A DNA stretch of 64,000 bases from Humidesulfovibrio sp. Its GTDB lineage: Bacteria > Desulfobacterota > Desulfovibrionia > Desulfovibrionales > Desulfovibrionaceae. The notes beneath the pieces were generated by a model. That model was not told the DNA's origin. It saw nothing but the letters and a program-made list of their open reading frames with translations, and made no database searches. Both the position numbers and the translations under genes were made by a program. This document shows positions 16,598 through 25,630 of this stretch, piece after piece (the stretch's first letter is position 1; the number at the start of each line of letters is the position of its first letter). The DNA lies in NCBI RefSeq assembly GCF_031082295.1, contig NZ_JAVHLD010000003.1, forward strand, positions 1-64,000, in the 5' to 3' direction.

Positions 16598-18417
16598 TGT
16601 GTGGCATAGCAGGATATTTCGGCTCAAACCCGCCGGATGAGAACCGCATCCGGACCACGCTTGAACGCATGAGGAGGCGCGGGCCGGACAGTTGCGGGCA
16701 CACTCTCATCGGGGCTGGAGACCAGCAGGCCCTACTCCTGCACTCACGCCTATCAATCATCGACCTGAGCGACCGCGCCAACCAGCCCCTCACCTTGAAC
16801 GGCTGCACTCTCGTCTTCAACGGCGAAATATACAACTACGTCGAACTAAGGCAAGAGTTGGAGCGAGATGGCGTCTGCTTCACAACCTCCTCCGACACCG
16901 AGGTTCTGCTGCAGGCGTACCTGCGCTGGGGCATTGACTGCCTGGATCGTTTTGAAGGCATGTGGAGCTTCGCCATCTTCGACGGACGCACAAGAACCCT
17001 GATATTGAGCCGCGACCGCTTCGCGGAAAAGCCCATGTACGTCCTCAGCGCTCCCGGCGAAATCTACTTCGGATCTGAGGTGAAATTCCTGCAGAGCCTT
17101 TCGGCAAAGCGCCTGACGCCAAACATCTCGAAACTAATTCGCTTCATGGTCAGCGGGTACAAGACCATCTACAAGTGTGACGCCTCCTTTTTTGCGGAAG
17201 TACACGAACTTCCCTACGCCTCGACGATGACCGTCCAGGCCGACCGTGAGCCTGTTCTGCGCCGCTACTGGCGCCCCACATACCACCCGCGGGCCATGAC
17301 CCTGCAAGAAGCCATTGAGGGAACACGCGAGCGGCTCATCGAAAGTGTCCGACTGCGCCTGCGCGCCGATGTGCCGCTGGCCTGTTGCCTGAGCGGCGGG
17401 GTGGATTCCAGCGCCATCGCTTCAATTGCGGCCAAGATTTTTCAGTATGATGTTGAGACGTTCTCCATCATTGACACCGACGAACGCTACGACGAGTCAG
17501 ACAACATTCGGGCCACCGTCGAGGATTTGGGGCTACGAAACACCTCCCTGGTGCTGACCCCGGAGCGAGGAATCGAACCGCTCCGGCAAATCGTTTCATA
17601 CCACGACGCACCGCTCTACACCATAAGCTACTATGTCCACTCAATACTGATGCGCGAGGTGGCCAATCGCGGGTATCGCGTCGTGTTCTCCGGCACCGGT
17701 GCTGATGAATTGTTTGCAGGATATTACGACCACTTCCTGCTGCACTTGAACGAAATGCGCGGAATGGAAGGCCACCAACGTGCCGTGGCGGACTGGGTGA
17801 CACACATCCAGCCCCTCATACGTAATCCGTTTCTTAGAGATCCCGATTACTATGCGAACAACCCTTTGCGCCGCGAACACATGCTGCTCAATAGCGACAC
17901 GTTCGAGTCTTGCTTTCGAACAGACGTGCGCGCTGAGTTCTCGGAGGAAAACTACTGCGCATCAAATATGCGCAACAGGATGCTCAACGAACTGTTTCAC
18001 GAAGGCTCCCGCCCCACCCTGCATGAGGACGACCTGAACGCCATGTACTATTCAATTGAGAACAGGAGCCCCTACCTCGACTCCAACCTTTTTGACTTCG
18101 CCTACTCCTTGCCAAGCGAACTGCTGATCCAGAAGGGCTACGGCAAATACATACTCCGAGAGGCCGTCTCAGGCATTTTGAACGACAAGGTGCGCCTGGA
18201 CCGGCAAAAGAAGGGCTTTAACGCATCCGTCGAGTCCATCTTCAATTTCACATCAGGCGATGATCGTGAGTATATTTTGAGCGATGGGCCGATCTATGAT
18301 TTCATGCATAGAGATAAGATAAAAGGCCTGATAGACAGTGAAACATTCCCAAACAGTCTAAGTAAATTTCTGTTCTCATTCATCAACTGCAAACTGTTTA
18401 TGGATGAACACTCATAA
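16597..18417 (+). CDS. Asparagine-synthetase-like glutamine amidotransferase
   Basis: A 606-residue AsnB-type enzyme. Cys2 (MCGIAGYF) is the glutaminase nucleophile. HSRLSIIDLS, FNGEIYNY and SSDTEVLLQAY complete the Ntn domain, and the synthetase domain has the PP-loop SGGVDSS (266-272) and SGTGADELFAGYYDH. In surface-glycan loci such enzymes often amidate a uronic acid or another sugar carboxylate rather than aspartate. A conserved glycine in the DRFGEK-type motif is Ala here (DRFAEKPMY). The start overlaps the NeuB stop (TGATG), tying it to that pathway. True asparagine synthesis cannot be excluded. Confidence 0.88.
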   Translation: MCGIAGYFGSNPPDENRIRTTLERMRRRGPDSCGHTLIGAGDQQALLLHSRLSIIDLSDRANQPLTLNGCTLVFNGEIYNYVELRQELERDGVCFTTSSDTEVLLQAYLRWGIDCLDRFEGMWSFAIFDGRTRTLILSRDRFAEKPMYVLSAPGEIYFGSEVKFLQSLSAKRLTPNISKLIRFMVSGYKTIYKCDASFFAEVHELPYASTMTVQADREPVLRRYWRPTYHPRAMTLQEAIEGTRERLIESVRLRLRADVPLACCLSGGVDSSAIASIAAKIFQYDVETFSIIDTDERYDESDNIRATVEDLGLRNTSLVLTPERGIEPLRQIVSYHDAPLYTISYYVHSILMREVANRGYRVVFSGTGADELFAGYYDHFLLHLNEMRGMEGHQRAVADWVTHIQPLIRNPFLRDPDYYANNPLRREHMLLNSDTFESCFRTDVRAEFSEENYCASNMRNRMLNELFHEGSRPTLHEDDLNAMYYSIENRSPYLDSNLFDFAYSLPSELLIQKGYGKYILREAVSGILNDKVRLDRQKKGFNASVESIFNFTSGDDREYILSDGPIYDFMHRDKIKGLIDSETFPNSLSKFLFSFINCKLFMDEHS

Positions 18418-18456
18418 GCCACCGCAATATCCGAGTTACGGTGGCCTGCCGGATAT
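18418..18456 (+). other. Two interleaved 7-bp stems downstream of asnB-like gene
   Basis: Bases 18418-18424 pair with 18439-18445, and bases 18427-18433, inside that loop, pair with 18450-18456. The geometry is that of an H-type pseudoknot or two exclusive hairpins. It lies directly after the stop codon; no T tract follows. Confidence 0.35.
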
Positions 18457-18573
18457 CTTGGAGAGTTTCCCGGACAAAACGAAACTGCAGCACGCAGAAC
18501 GCGCATACAGCACAACCAGAACAAACAACATACGACTGAACATTTGATTGCAAGCAAAAAGAGGAGCGCATCA

Positions 18574-19632
18574 ATGCATAAATCAATATACCTTAATGAC
18601 CTCAGTGAGTTATCCGTGACTATGAACGCCGTCCCGAACACGCCGTTCACCGCTTTTGCGAAAATGCTGTGCCTTACCACCATGAATATGCGCTACGAGC
18701 GCATCGCTTTCGACAGGGGCCTCTCGACCCACCCCTACGTCCTCACGGGCGAGGTCGTGCGCGATACGTTGCGGCAGTTCAGGATGCTCATGGAAATCGC
18801 CTTCATAGAGGGTCCGAACAAAACGCTCGAGTCTTTCAAGGACTCGACCTTGGCGAATTTGCACAAGGAACTCTGGCAACAGATCTGGCCACGCCATGAC
18901 AGCGCGGAATATGACGAGTTCGTGCAACTCAAGGCCCACCGCCTGAAGGTCAACGCCTTGACCGACCTCATTCAAGGTAAACGCTGTGTGGAGTTCGGGT
19001 GCGGCAATGGAGCCTTCACCCTCTCTATGCTCCAATGCGGGGCGGCCCATGCCACGGGCATGGATTTTGGCGCCAACTCCGTGGAATTCGCCCGCAGCCA
19101 GGCAGAACGGCTCGGCTTAGCTGGCCAGACAAACTTCTTCGTCAGTTCCGTCCTTGATACAGGTCTTGACACCGCGAGTTTTGACTTCGCCGTTTCCAAC
19201 GGAGTTTTCCACCACCTACAGGCAGCGGACATGCCTCGTGCCCTGGCCGAGGCCGCACGGGTGCTGAAGCCCGGCGGCTGGTTCTGGTATTACATCGATG
19301 GCAAGGGCGCAATTAGCATGGACCTGTGGGACACGACTGTAGATATCATGAAAGAAGTAGATCTGAGTTTCATGGAAGGTGTCCTCAAAATGATGAACGT
19401 GAGCCGGAACAAGGCCGTGCACATCATGGACGGCTCAAACGCCATCTACATCCACTCCACCCTGGAGGAGACGATTGCGCAGTTGGACGCCTGCGGGTTT
19501 GAAAACTTCCGCAGGCTTACTGGAGGCACGGGGACGGACCTTGACGCCGACGTCGTGGAGGCAGATCCCTTTGGAGAGGCGAAATTCGGATGCGGAGATC
19601 TGCGCATTCTGTGCCAGCGCAAGGGAGGCTAA
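18574..19632 (+). CDS. Class I SAM-dependent methyltransferase
   Basis: A 352-residue protein. The first 120 residues are helical with no recognised domain. The methyltransferase fold begins at CVEFGCGNGAFTLSML (motif I) and continues with GMDFGANSVEFAR, FDFAVSNGVFHHL and ARVLKPGGWFWYYI. It probably methylates a sugar or a glycan-bound group. The ATG at 18574 follows GAGGAG (18561-18566) by seven bases; an upstream TTG at 18544 is less likely. It is followed closely by a WbpG-type amidotransferase. Confidence 0.85.
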   Translation: MHKSIYLNDLSELSVTMNAVPNTPFTAFAKMLCLTTMNMRYERIAFDRGLSTHPYVLTGEVVRDTLRQFRMLMEIAFIEGPNKTLESFKDSTLANLHKELWQQIWPRHDSAEYDEFVQLKAHRLKVNALTDLIQGKRCVEFGCGNGAFTLSMLQCGAAHATGMDFGANSVEFARSQAERLGLAGQTNFFVSSVLDTGLDTASFDFAVSNGVFHHLQAADMPRALAEAARVLKPGGWFWYYIDGKGAISMDLWDTTVDIMKEVDLSFMEGVLKMMNVSRNKAVHIMDGSNAIYIHSTLEETIAQLDACGFENFRRLTGGTGTDLDADVVEADPFGEAKFGCGDLRILCQRKGG

Positions 19633-19638
19633 GCCAGC

Positions 19639-20838
19639 ATGCTACAATATTGCGTCAAGTGCGTTGCCCCGACGAGTCGGCCAAACCTTACCCTGGATGC
19701 GGCAGGAGTCTGTACCGCATGCCGAAACGCCGAGGCCAAGGTTGTAATCGACTGGGTCGCCCGCAGGGCGAGACTCGAGGAGATATTCGACAGGCATCGC
19801 CGCTCGTCCGATCACGAGTACGACTGTATTGTCCCCGTCAGCGGCGGCAAGGACAGCATCTATCAGACTCATATCGCAAAGAACGTCTTCAACATGAACC
19901 CTCTCTGCGTCTCGTTCCGCCCGCTTTCTCGCACGCTGCGTGGAGAACAAAACCTGCAGGCGCTGCGCGACATGGGCGTGGATCACATCGATTTTGCCCC
20001 GAATCCTTTGGGAGTCAACAAAATTACCCGCCGCAGCTTTGAACGCTTTGGCGACTGCTCGCTCGTGGACCACTTGGCGATCTACAACATCCCCCCAAAC
20101 GTTGCGCTCAAATTCCATATTCCTTTGGTCCTCTGGGGCGAAAACCCCTACATGGAGTACGGTGGCGATGCCGCAAGCTCCGAAATGACGCAGTTGGGCC
20201 GGAAATATTCAAGAGACCACCACATCATCAAGGGCATGGATACTCAGAAGTGGGTGGACGAGACTCTCCCCCTGCGCGAAATCAACTCCATGATCTACCC
20301 GGACGATGCCGCGATGCAGGCCCTGGGGTATGAACCGATCTTCCTGGGTTACTACCTCCCCTGGGATGCCCGGGAGAACCTCAAAGTCGCGCAGAGCCAT
20401 GGCTTCCTGCCCAGAGAGGAAGGCCCTTTGATGGGGCTCTACAACTACGCCGACCTTGATTGCATGAACATCATCATCCATCACTACTTCAAGTGGCTTA
20501 AATTCGGTTTCAACCGCGTGACCGACCACGCCAGCAACGAAATCCGAAAGGGGCGCATGACTCGTGAGCACGCGATTGAGCTCATCCGCACCTTCGAAGG
20601 CGTGAAGCCGCCCCGGGAGTATATACTGGCGTTCTGCGACCAGATCGGAATCTCGGAAGCCCGCTTCTGGGATATTGCGGAGCAGTTCCGCAATCACGAC
20701 ATCTGGAAGATTAACGACCAGGGTGAGTGGTACATTGAAGGTTGGATCGCCGGGGACAAGCTTCCTGACCGCTTCGAGCACTGCCCGATCAGTGACGAAG
20801 AACACAACTACCTCTCCTTCAGGCGAGGCCGCAAATGA
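19639..20838 (+). CDS. N-acetyl sugar amidotransferase (WbpG/PseA/LegA type)
   Basis: A 399-residue PP-loop ATPase of the WbpG/PseA family, which converts an acetamido group of a sugar to an acetamidino group. Two CxxC pairs (Cys5/Cys8 and Cys25/Cys28) look like a zinc ribbon. SGGKDS (68-73) is the ATP-pyrophosphatase loop, and LWGENPYMEYGGD and NYADLDCMNIIIHHYFKW are family blocks. Relatives take ammonia from a HisH/HisF-like pair, and none is visible here. It overlaps the following methyltransferase by four bases. Confidence 0.9.
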   Translation: MLQYCVKCVAPTSRPNLTLDAAGVCTACRNAEAKVVIDWVARRARLEEIFDRHRRSSDHEYDCIVPVSGGKDSIYQTHIAKNVFNMNPLCVSFRPLSRTLRGEQNLQALRDMGVDHIDFAPNPLGVNKITRRSFERFGDCSLVDHLAIYNIPPNVALKFHIPLVLWGENPYMEYGGDAASSEMTQLGRKYSRDHHIIKGMDTQKWVDETLPLREINSMIYPDDAAMQALGYEPIFLGYYLPWDARENLKVAQSHGFLPREEGPLMGLYNYADLDCMNIIIHHYFKWLKFGFNRVTDHASNEIRKGRMTREHAIELIRTFEGVKPPREYILAFCDQIGISEARFWDIAEQFRNHDIWKINDQGEWYIEGWIAGDKLPDRFEHCPISDEEHNYLSFRRGRK

Positions 20839-21692
20839 TCTGCCCGGTGTGCAGCTGTGGCGAAACGCTCCGGCGGTTCGCCGTGACCCGAGAGGCACCG
20901 GACAAGTATGCCTCTTTTGGGCCCGCCTCAACCGCAAGCAATTACAAACCTGCGGAATATGCTGAGTGCGCTGGCTGTGGCTCCATGTATTGGCTGGAGC
21001 AAGGCGATTATGAACGTATCTACGATGGACTGGCATACAAGGCCGAGACGGGCGACGCAGACTCGTTCATCCGCCAGCGTTTCCAGACCATCATCTCACT
21101 ACCCCCTGCCAAATCCGACAACGCCCAGAGAGTGGCGAGGGTCCGGGAGTATGCCTCCACACGGTTGGATTTTTCGCATCCGCGCCAAGTGTTGGACATC
21201 GGCGCAGGAATGGGCGTTTTCCTTCACCAATTTTTGGACAGCCGATGGCAAGGCACAGCCATTGAACCCGATCCCAGCGCTTGCGAGCACATGCGCTCCG
21301 TATTGCCCACGGCTCGGATCATACAGCGCTACATTGACCAAGTGGATCTGCCAGAGCATTTCGACCTGATTACAATGAACCGCACGTTGGAACATGTGCC
21401 CAACCCCATCGCCTTTCTGCGACATGCCGCCAAGCTGCTTAAACCAACGGGCATTGCCTACGTGGAGTTGCCGGATGTGCGGGCCTTCTATTTGAACGGC
21501 CCCCACGACCAGGACTTCGCCTACGGGCATTATGTGGTGTACACGCCCTCTGCCCTGGTGCACATTGGTCGCGAAGCGGATCTCGACCTGCACCGACTCC
21601 AAAGGGTCATCGAGCCCAGCGGAAAGCACACCATCTACGGATTCTTCTTGAAATCCCCACCCAGACCAGAGCAAGGCGGCGTCAAAGCATGA
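20835..21692 (+). CDS. Methyltransferase with N-terminal zinc ribbon
   Basis: A 285-residue protein of the common zinc-ribbon-plus-methyltransferase type in glycan loci. Cysteines in ICPVCSCGE and ECAGCGSMYW would bind zinc. The SAM domain has VLDIGAGMGVFLHQF (motif I), IEPDPSACEHM, FDLITMNRTLEHVPNP and LLKPTGIAYVELPD. It starts on ATG overlapping the amidotransferase stop and ends overlapping the next gene, so it belongs to the same coupled unit. Substrate unknown. Confidence 0.88.
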   Translation: MICPVCSCGETLRRFAVTREAPDKYASFGPASTASNYKPAEYAECAGCGSMYWLEQGDYERIYDGLAYKAETGDADSFIRQRFQTIISLPPAKSDNAQRVARVREYASTRLDFSHPRQVLDIGAGMGVFLHQFLDSRWQGTAIEPDPSACEHMRSVLPTARIIQRYIDQVDLPEHFDLITMNRTLEHVPNPIAFLRHAAKLLKPTGIAYVELPDVRAFYLNGPHDQDFAYGHYVVYTPSALVHIGREADLDLHRLQRVIEPSGKHTIYGFFLKSPPRPEQGGVKA

Positions 21693-22075
21693 ACGTAATG
21701 CACATCGAACCAGCACGCACTGTTGAGCTGACCACCACGAGTGGTGATGCCCTCACGCTGCGGCACTGTGCAAACATCCATCTCAACGCCGATGAATTCA
21801 TCACCTTTACCACGCCCTCTGGAACCGAGTACGATGTCACGCGTAAGGCCTGGGGTTATTACGCCACACCGTCACTCAACGGGCGTCTGCCGCGCCATGG
21901 CCTGCGCGGTGCGCTGGTAGAAAACAGCAGGCAGCAGCATTTCATACATTTAGTCGAGATCGGCAACGAGGAGGAACACCGGCGCTATCTCGAATCCGAC
22001 GGGCAAAGGATCGTCGTTTGGCTCGATGAGACCGAGAAGCTGACCGCATTGCTGCCAGACCGAACGGAAAGTTAG
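21689..22075 (+). CDS. Conserved-looking hypothetical protein, 128 residues
   Basis: A soluble, mostly beta-predicted 128-residue protein with no family recognised. It has a run of short strands (ARTVELTTTSGDALTL, EFITFTTPSGTEYDV, QRIVVWLDE) and no signal or membrane segment. It starts on an ATG that overlaps the methyltransferase stop by four bases, so it is a real, translationally coupled gene. Possibly it is a small accessory or binding protein of the sugar-modifying enzymes around it. Confidence 0.7.
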   Translation: MNVMHIEPARTVELTTTSGDALTLRHCANIHLNADEFITFTTPSGTEYDVTRKAWGYYATPSLNGRLPRHGLRGALVENSRQQHFIHLVEIGNEEEHRRYLESDGQRIVVWLDETEKLTALLPDRTES

Positions 22076-22150
22076 ACAGTGGTTCATCCCCCCGCCCTGG
22101 GGCAGGGGCTTGCACACGATAATATCAATAACAACCAGTTGGAGAATAGA

Positions 22151-23125
22151 ATGCACCGCCTTGTAGTCAACGACCCTCATGACCTCGGACTGGCTTTGCA
22201 CGGGGAGCCCTACAGGAAGTACCGTGAGCTTCTAAACAACGCTTTTCAGAAGAAATGTCATGGGGAATTCCCCATACACATTGACTTCGACACTGTGGAC
22301 GCGTGCAACCTCGACTGCCCTGTATGCGCAGACCGAGGTCGCAAGAGGAATGGACGCAAGCTAAACGTGGCCGGTGCTTGCGCCATTATCGACGAAGGCG
22401 CAGGAAAGGGCCTTTACGCGATGAACATCGGCGCCATCGGCGAACCGTTCATGCACAAGGAAGCATTGTTTGCCATGTGCGAGCACGCCAAGAGCCGCGG
22501 CGTCCTTGACATCTTCGTGCACACGAACTTCCTGTTGCCGAACCACGAGGATATCAAACGTCTCGTTGAATCCGGCTGCACGGTCTTGTGCCTTTCAGTG
22601 GACGCCGCAAGCCCTGAGGTCTATAAAAAGACACGTGGCGGGGACTTCAACAAGCTCATGGACAATGTGAAGTTCCTGCAGGCTTACAAGCGGGAGCACG
22701 GGCTGATCGCACCGGTCATCAGAGTCGCAGCTGTGCCCTGCAGCCTCAACCACGATGAGCTGAGCACCAGCTTCTTCTCGTTCTGGGAAGGCTACGCCGA
22801 TGTCATCGAGATTCAGAACTACTACGAAACGCTGTATCAACCTCCGGGACTCAACGTATCGACCAAGCGCATCGTTGCAGATTGCAACACGGCATTCTGG
22901 AGACTGCTTTTCTGGCCGAACTCCGCAGCCGCATGCTGCTGCCCTCTGGGCACTGAGCCGGATCTCGTGCTCACGCGGGAGGAACTTGGAAGCTTCAGTG
23001 TCGCCGAACTGTGGCAGGGTGAAAAGATTCAGAACATCCGCCAGCATGTGCGAAACTGCAACTGGAGCGCCCTGCCAAGCTGTAATGCATGCCTCTCTAC
23101 GATTTACGAATGGGAAAGCAAGTAA
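22151..23125 (+). CDS. Radical SAM protein with SPASM-like C terminus
   Basis: A 324-residue radical SAM enzyme. The cluster motif is Cys52-x3-Cys56-x2-Cys59 (ACNLDCPVC), followed by IGAIGEPFMHKEA (GGE-like strand) and VHTNFLLPN. The C-terminal part holds further cysteines (AACCCPLGTEP, CNWSALPSCNACL), as in SPASM/Twitch proteins that bind an auxiliary Fe-S cluster. The reaction is unknown; in glycan loci such enzymes may oxidise or epimerise sugars. ATG 22151 follows GGAG (22141-22144) by six bases; the frame is open earlier to 22079. Confidence 0.85.
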   Translation: MHRLVVNDPHDLGLALHGEPYRKYRELLNNAFQKKCHGEFPIHIDFDTVDACNLDCPVCADRGRKRNGRKLNVAGACAIIDEGAGKGLYAMNIGAIGEPFMHKEALFAMCEHAKSRGVLDIFVHTNFLLPNHEDIKRLVESGCTVLCLSVDAASPEVYKKTRGGDFNKLMDNVKFLQAYKREHGLIAPVIRVAAVPCSLNHDELSTSFFSFWEGYADVIEIQNYYETLYQPPGLNVSTKRIVADCNTAFWRLLFWPNSAAACCCPLGTEPDLVLTREELGSFSVAELWQGEKIQNIRQHVRNCNWSALPSCNACLSTIYEWESK

Positions 23126-23235
23126 GCTGCAGCAACTGCGCGGCACCCCTAGAAGTGTCCGACAACACGGGGCGATGGCCTCACAACGGCATAAATATGA
23201 CCCAGGAACTCCACTAGGACGATAGGGAGGAGATC

Positions 23236-24117
23236 ATGGCCGACGATAGTAAGGTAAAATCGTTTTATGATTCCGTGGCAGAAGATTACCATCTCCAGTA
23301 CCAGCGCGAGAGAATGCACGACATCACAGCAAAGTACCCGAACAATTACATTCGGCTACAGATACTGATCAACGCATTCCTAGCCAAGGGGACCCGCAGA
23401 ATCATAGATGTTGGCGTTGGAGAGGGGACTCCTCTCTCGCTGCTTTCGCGCATGGGCATCGAGGCTTGGGGCTTCGACATTTCACCGAACATGGTCACTA
23501 AGGCCCGCGCAAATATGAAACAACATGGGCTCGACCCGGAGCGGGTGTTCGTAGGCGACATCGAAGACCCCTGCACCTATGCTCACGCCTGCAAAGGGCA
23601 GAGCTTCGACGGACTCACGGCCATGGGTGTCATGCCTCACGTCCAAAATGAGGAGCGGGTCATCGCCAACATGCGCAACATGCTCACACCGGGCGGAAGT
23701 GTCTTCATCGAGTTCCGCAACGAGTTGTTCTCTCTCTTCACGTTCAATCGGCACACGAAAGACTTCCTCATGAACAAGCTGCTGCGCGGCGTGAGTGACG
23801 ACCTCAAAGCTTCTCTGGAACAAGAACTTGACGCCAGGCTGCGGCTGGACATGCCCCCACAGCCCGAAACCCCGGACAGTTACGCCGCCATCCCCGCCCG
23901 TTTTCACAACCCATTTGAGGTGCAGGAGATGTTCCACCGCCAGGGCTTCAAGGACATCCGGCTGCTTTGGTACCACTACCATCCAACGCTGCCATGGCTT
24001 GAAGCAGGGGACAAGGCGGCCTTCAGACGCGAGGCCTTGCGCCTGGAGCACGACGCACTGAACTGGAGAGGCATGTTCCTCTGTTCCGCCTTTTTGGTGG
24101 AGGCGGTTAAAGCCTAA
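23236..24117 (+). CDS. Class I SAM-dependent methyltransferase
   Basis: A 293-residue methyltransferase. It opens with the typical VKSFYDSVAEDYHLQY helix, then motif I IIDVGVGEGTPLSLL, GFDISPNMVTKAR, VFVGDIED, FDGLTAMGVMPHV and MLTPGGSVFIEFRNELFSL. It resembles small-molecule or sugar methyltransferases. The start is supported by GGAGGAG four bases before the ATG. It lies between a radical SAM gene and a DUF4910-type gene, with a 110-base spacer upstream in which nothing was recognised. Confidence 0.88.
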   Translation: MADDSKVKSFYDSVAEDYHLQYQRERMHDITAKYPNNYIRLQILINAFLAKGTRRIIDVGVGEGTPLSLLSRMGIEAWGFDISPNMVTKARANMKQHGLDPERVFVGDIEDPCTYAHACKGQSFDGLTAMGVMPHVQNEERVIANMRNMLTPGGSVFIEFRNELFSLFTFNRHTKDFLMNKLLRGVSDDLKASLEQELDARLRLDMPPQPETPDSYAAIPARFHNPFEVQEMFHRQGFKDIRLLWYHYHPTLPWLEAGDKAAFRREALRLEHDALNWRGMFLCSAFLVEAVKA

Positions 24118-24149
24118 CATGCGGCCAGTACGGTTGTTGCGGGGATAAC

Positions 24150-25511
24150 ATGCGTAGCGATGCATTAAAGCAACTGCTTTTGGCGACTCCAGGACCTACC
24201 CCGGAGAGGCTCGCTGCAGACTTTGACCGGTTGTGGCCCATCATGCGCAGCATCACTGGGGAAGGGGTCCGGCGCACCCACGCCATTCTCAATGACATCG
24301 CGCCTCTCACCAGCCTAGAAGTGCCCACGGGCACGCAATGCTACGATTGGGCAGTGCCTGAGGAATGGGTGTTCCGCAGCGCCCGGCTGTATGCCCCGGA
24401 TGGAAGGCTAATTCTGGATGCGGTGCAGAACAACCTCCATGTCCTGAACTATTCCGCCGGATTCAGCGGATCGGTTTCGCTGGAGGAACTTCAGGAGCAC
24501 CTGCACAGCCTCCCCGACATACCCGACGCAATTCCGTATCTGACCACCTACTACACTCGCCAGTGGGGCCTATGCATGAGCCACCGGCAACGGGAGCAGC
24601 TAACGCAGGGCCGCTACCGCGTAGAGATAGACGCCGAACACGTAGCGGGGTCCATGACACTGTCTCACTGCGTCCTGCCGGGAGACAGCCCGGAAGAAAT
24701 TCTCTTCTCGACTTACACATGCCACCCGTCCATGGCGAACAATGAACTCTCCGGGCCGCTGGTGGCGGCCCATTTGCTCAGGCGGCTGGCGAGCCTGCCC
24801 AGCAGGCGCTATACTTATCGATTCCTGTTCCTGCCCGAAACCATCGGCAGCATTGCATACCTGGCCGCGCACGGAGAATACCTGAAAACGGCGGTGAAGG
24901 CTGGCTACGTACTTACCTGCATCGGCGACGCAGGACCTGCCACTTACAAGCGCAGCCGTCAGGCGGACACCTTGGCGGATCGCGCTGCGGAGTATGTGCT
25001 CCAATGGTTTTCGCCCGGTGGCCTTGTTCTGGATTACTGGCCCGGAGGAAGCGACGAGCGGCAATATTGCTCGCCTGGCTTCAACCTGCCAGTGGGTGTG
25101 CTGGCCCGCACCATCTACGCCGCCTATCCGCAGTACCACACATCGCAGGACAATAGGGACTTCGTCTCCTTCCCCGCCATGTGCGACTCTATTGACCTGT
25201 GCTTCGCCGTCGCGCTGCTCCTGGAGCGCAACCACGTGTTCAGACGGACAAACCCGTACTGCGAGCCATTTCTCGCAAAACATAATCTCCATGCCCCCCT
25301 CGGCGGCCAGCGTCTGCCGGGAGCCTGGAAAAAGGCCCGGCAATGGATTTTGAACCTGAGTGACGGAACCTGTGACCTGCTGCACATGGCCCAGCGCTCG
25401 GGCCTGGACTATTGGCTCTTGACAGAGGTCGCTTCTGAACTCGAAAAAGCCGGTCTGATTATACGCAGCGCCAGCCCCAAAGGACTGCGCCCTGCTGAGG
25501 GAGCGATCTAG
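24150..25511 (+). CDS. DUF4910-type aminopeptidase-fold protein
   Basis: A 453-residue protein of the DUF4910/DUF2172 group, an M28-like zinc aminopeptidase fold that recurs in flagellar and surface-glycan loci. Likely metal or active-site segments are YTCHPSMANNELSG, FLPETIGSIAYL and YPQYHTSQDNRDF. Residues 380-450 look like a winged helix (LLHMAQRSGLDYWLLTEVASELEKAGLI). Family members near polysaccharide genes have no proven substrate; hydrolysis of an amide such as an N-acyl or amino-acyl sugar is plausible. Its start is 32 bases after the preceding methyltransferase. Confidence 0.8.
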   Translation: MRSDALKQLLLATPGPTPERLAADFDRLWPIMRSITGEGVRRTHAILNDIAPLTSLEVPTGTQCYDWAVPEEWVFRSARLYAPDGRLILDAVQNNLHVLNYSAGFSGSVSLEELQEHLHSLPDIPDAIPYLTTYYTRQWGLCMSHRQREQLTQGRYRVEIDAEHVAGSMTLSHCVLPGDSPEEILFSTYTCHPSMANNELSGPLVAAHLLRRLASLPSRRYTYRFLFLPETIGSIAYLAAHGEYLKTAVKAGYVLTCIGDAGPATYKRSRQADTLADRAAEYVLQWFSPGGLVLDYWPGGSDERQYCSPGFNLPVGVLARTIYAAYPQYHTSQDNRDFVSFPAMCDSIDLCFAVALLLERNHVFRRTNPYCEPFLAKHNLHAPLGGQRLPGAWKKARQWILNLSDGTCDLLHMAQRSGLDYWLLTEVASELEKAGLIIRSASPKGLRPAEGAI

Positions 25512-25630
25512 CTCCTTGTTCTGGCGCTCAGGCAGTGCATGGAGCCTGAAGATAGCGTTAAATGTGTTGTCCGGAAATCCGTCCCTCCTCGCGAATGATG
25601 GTTCCGCGATAGTTTTATGGGAGGCAATCA

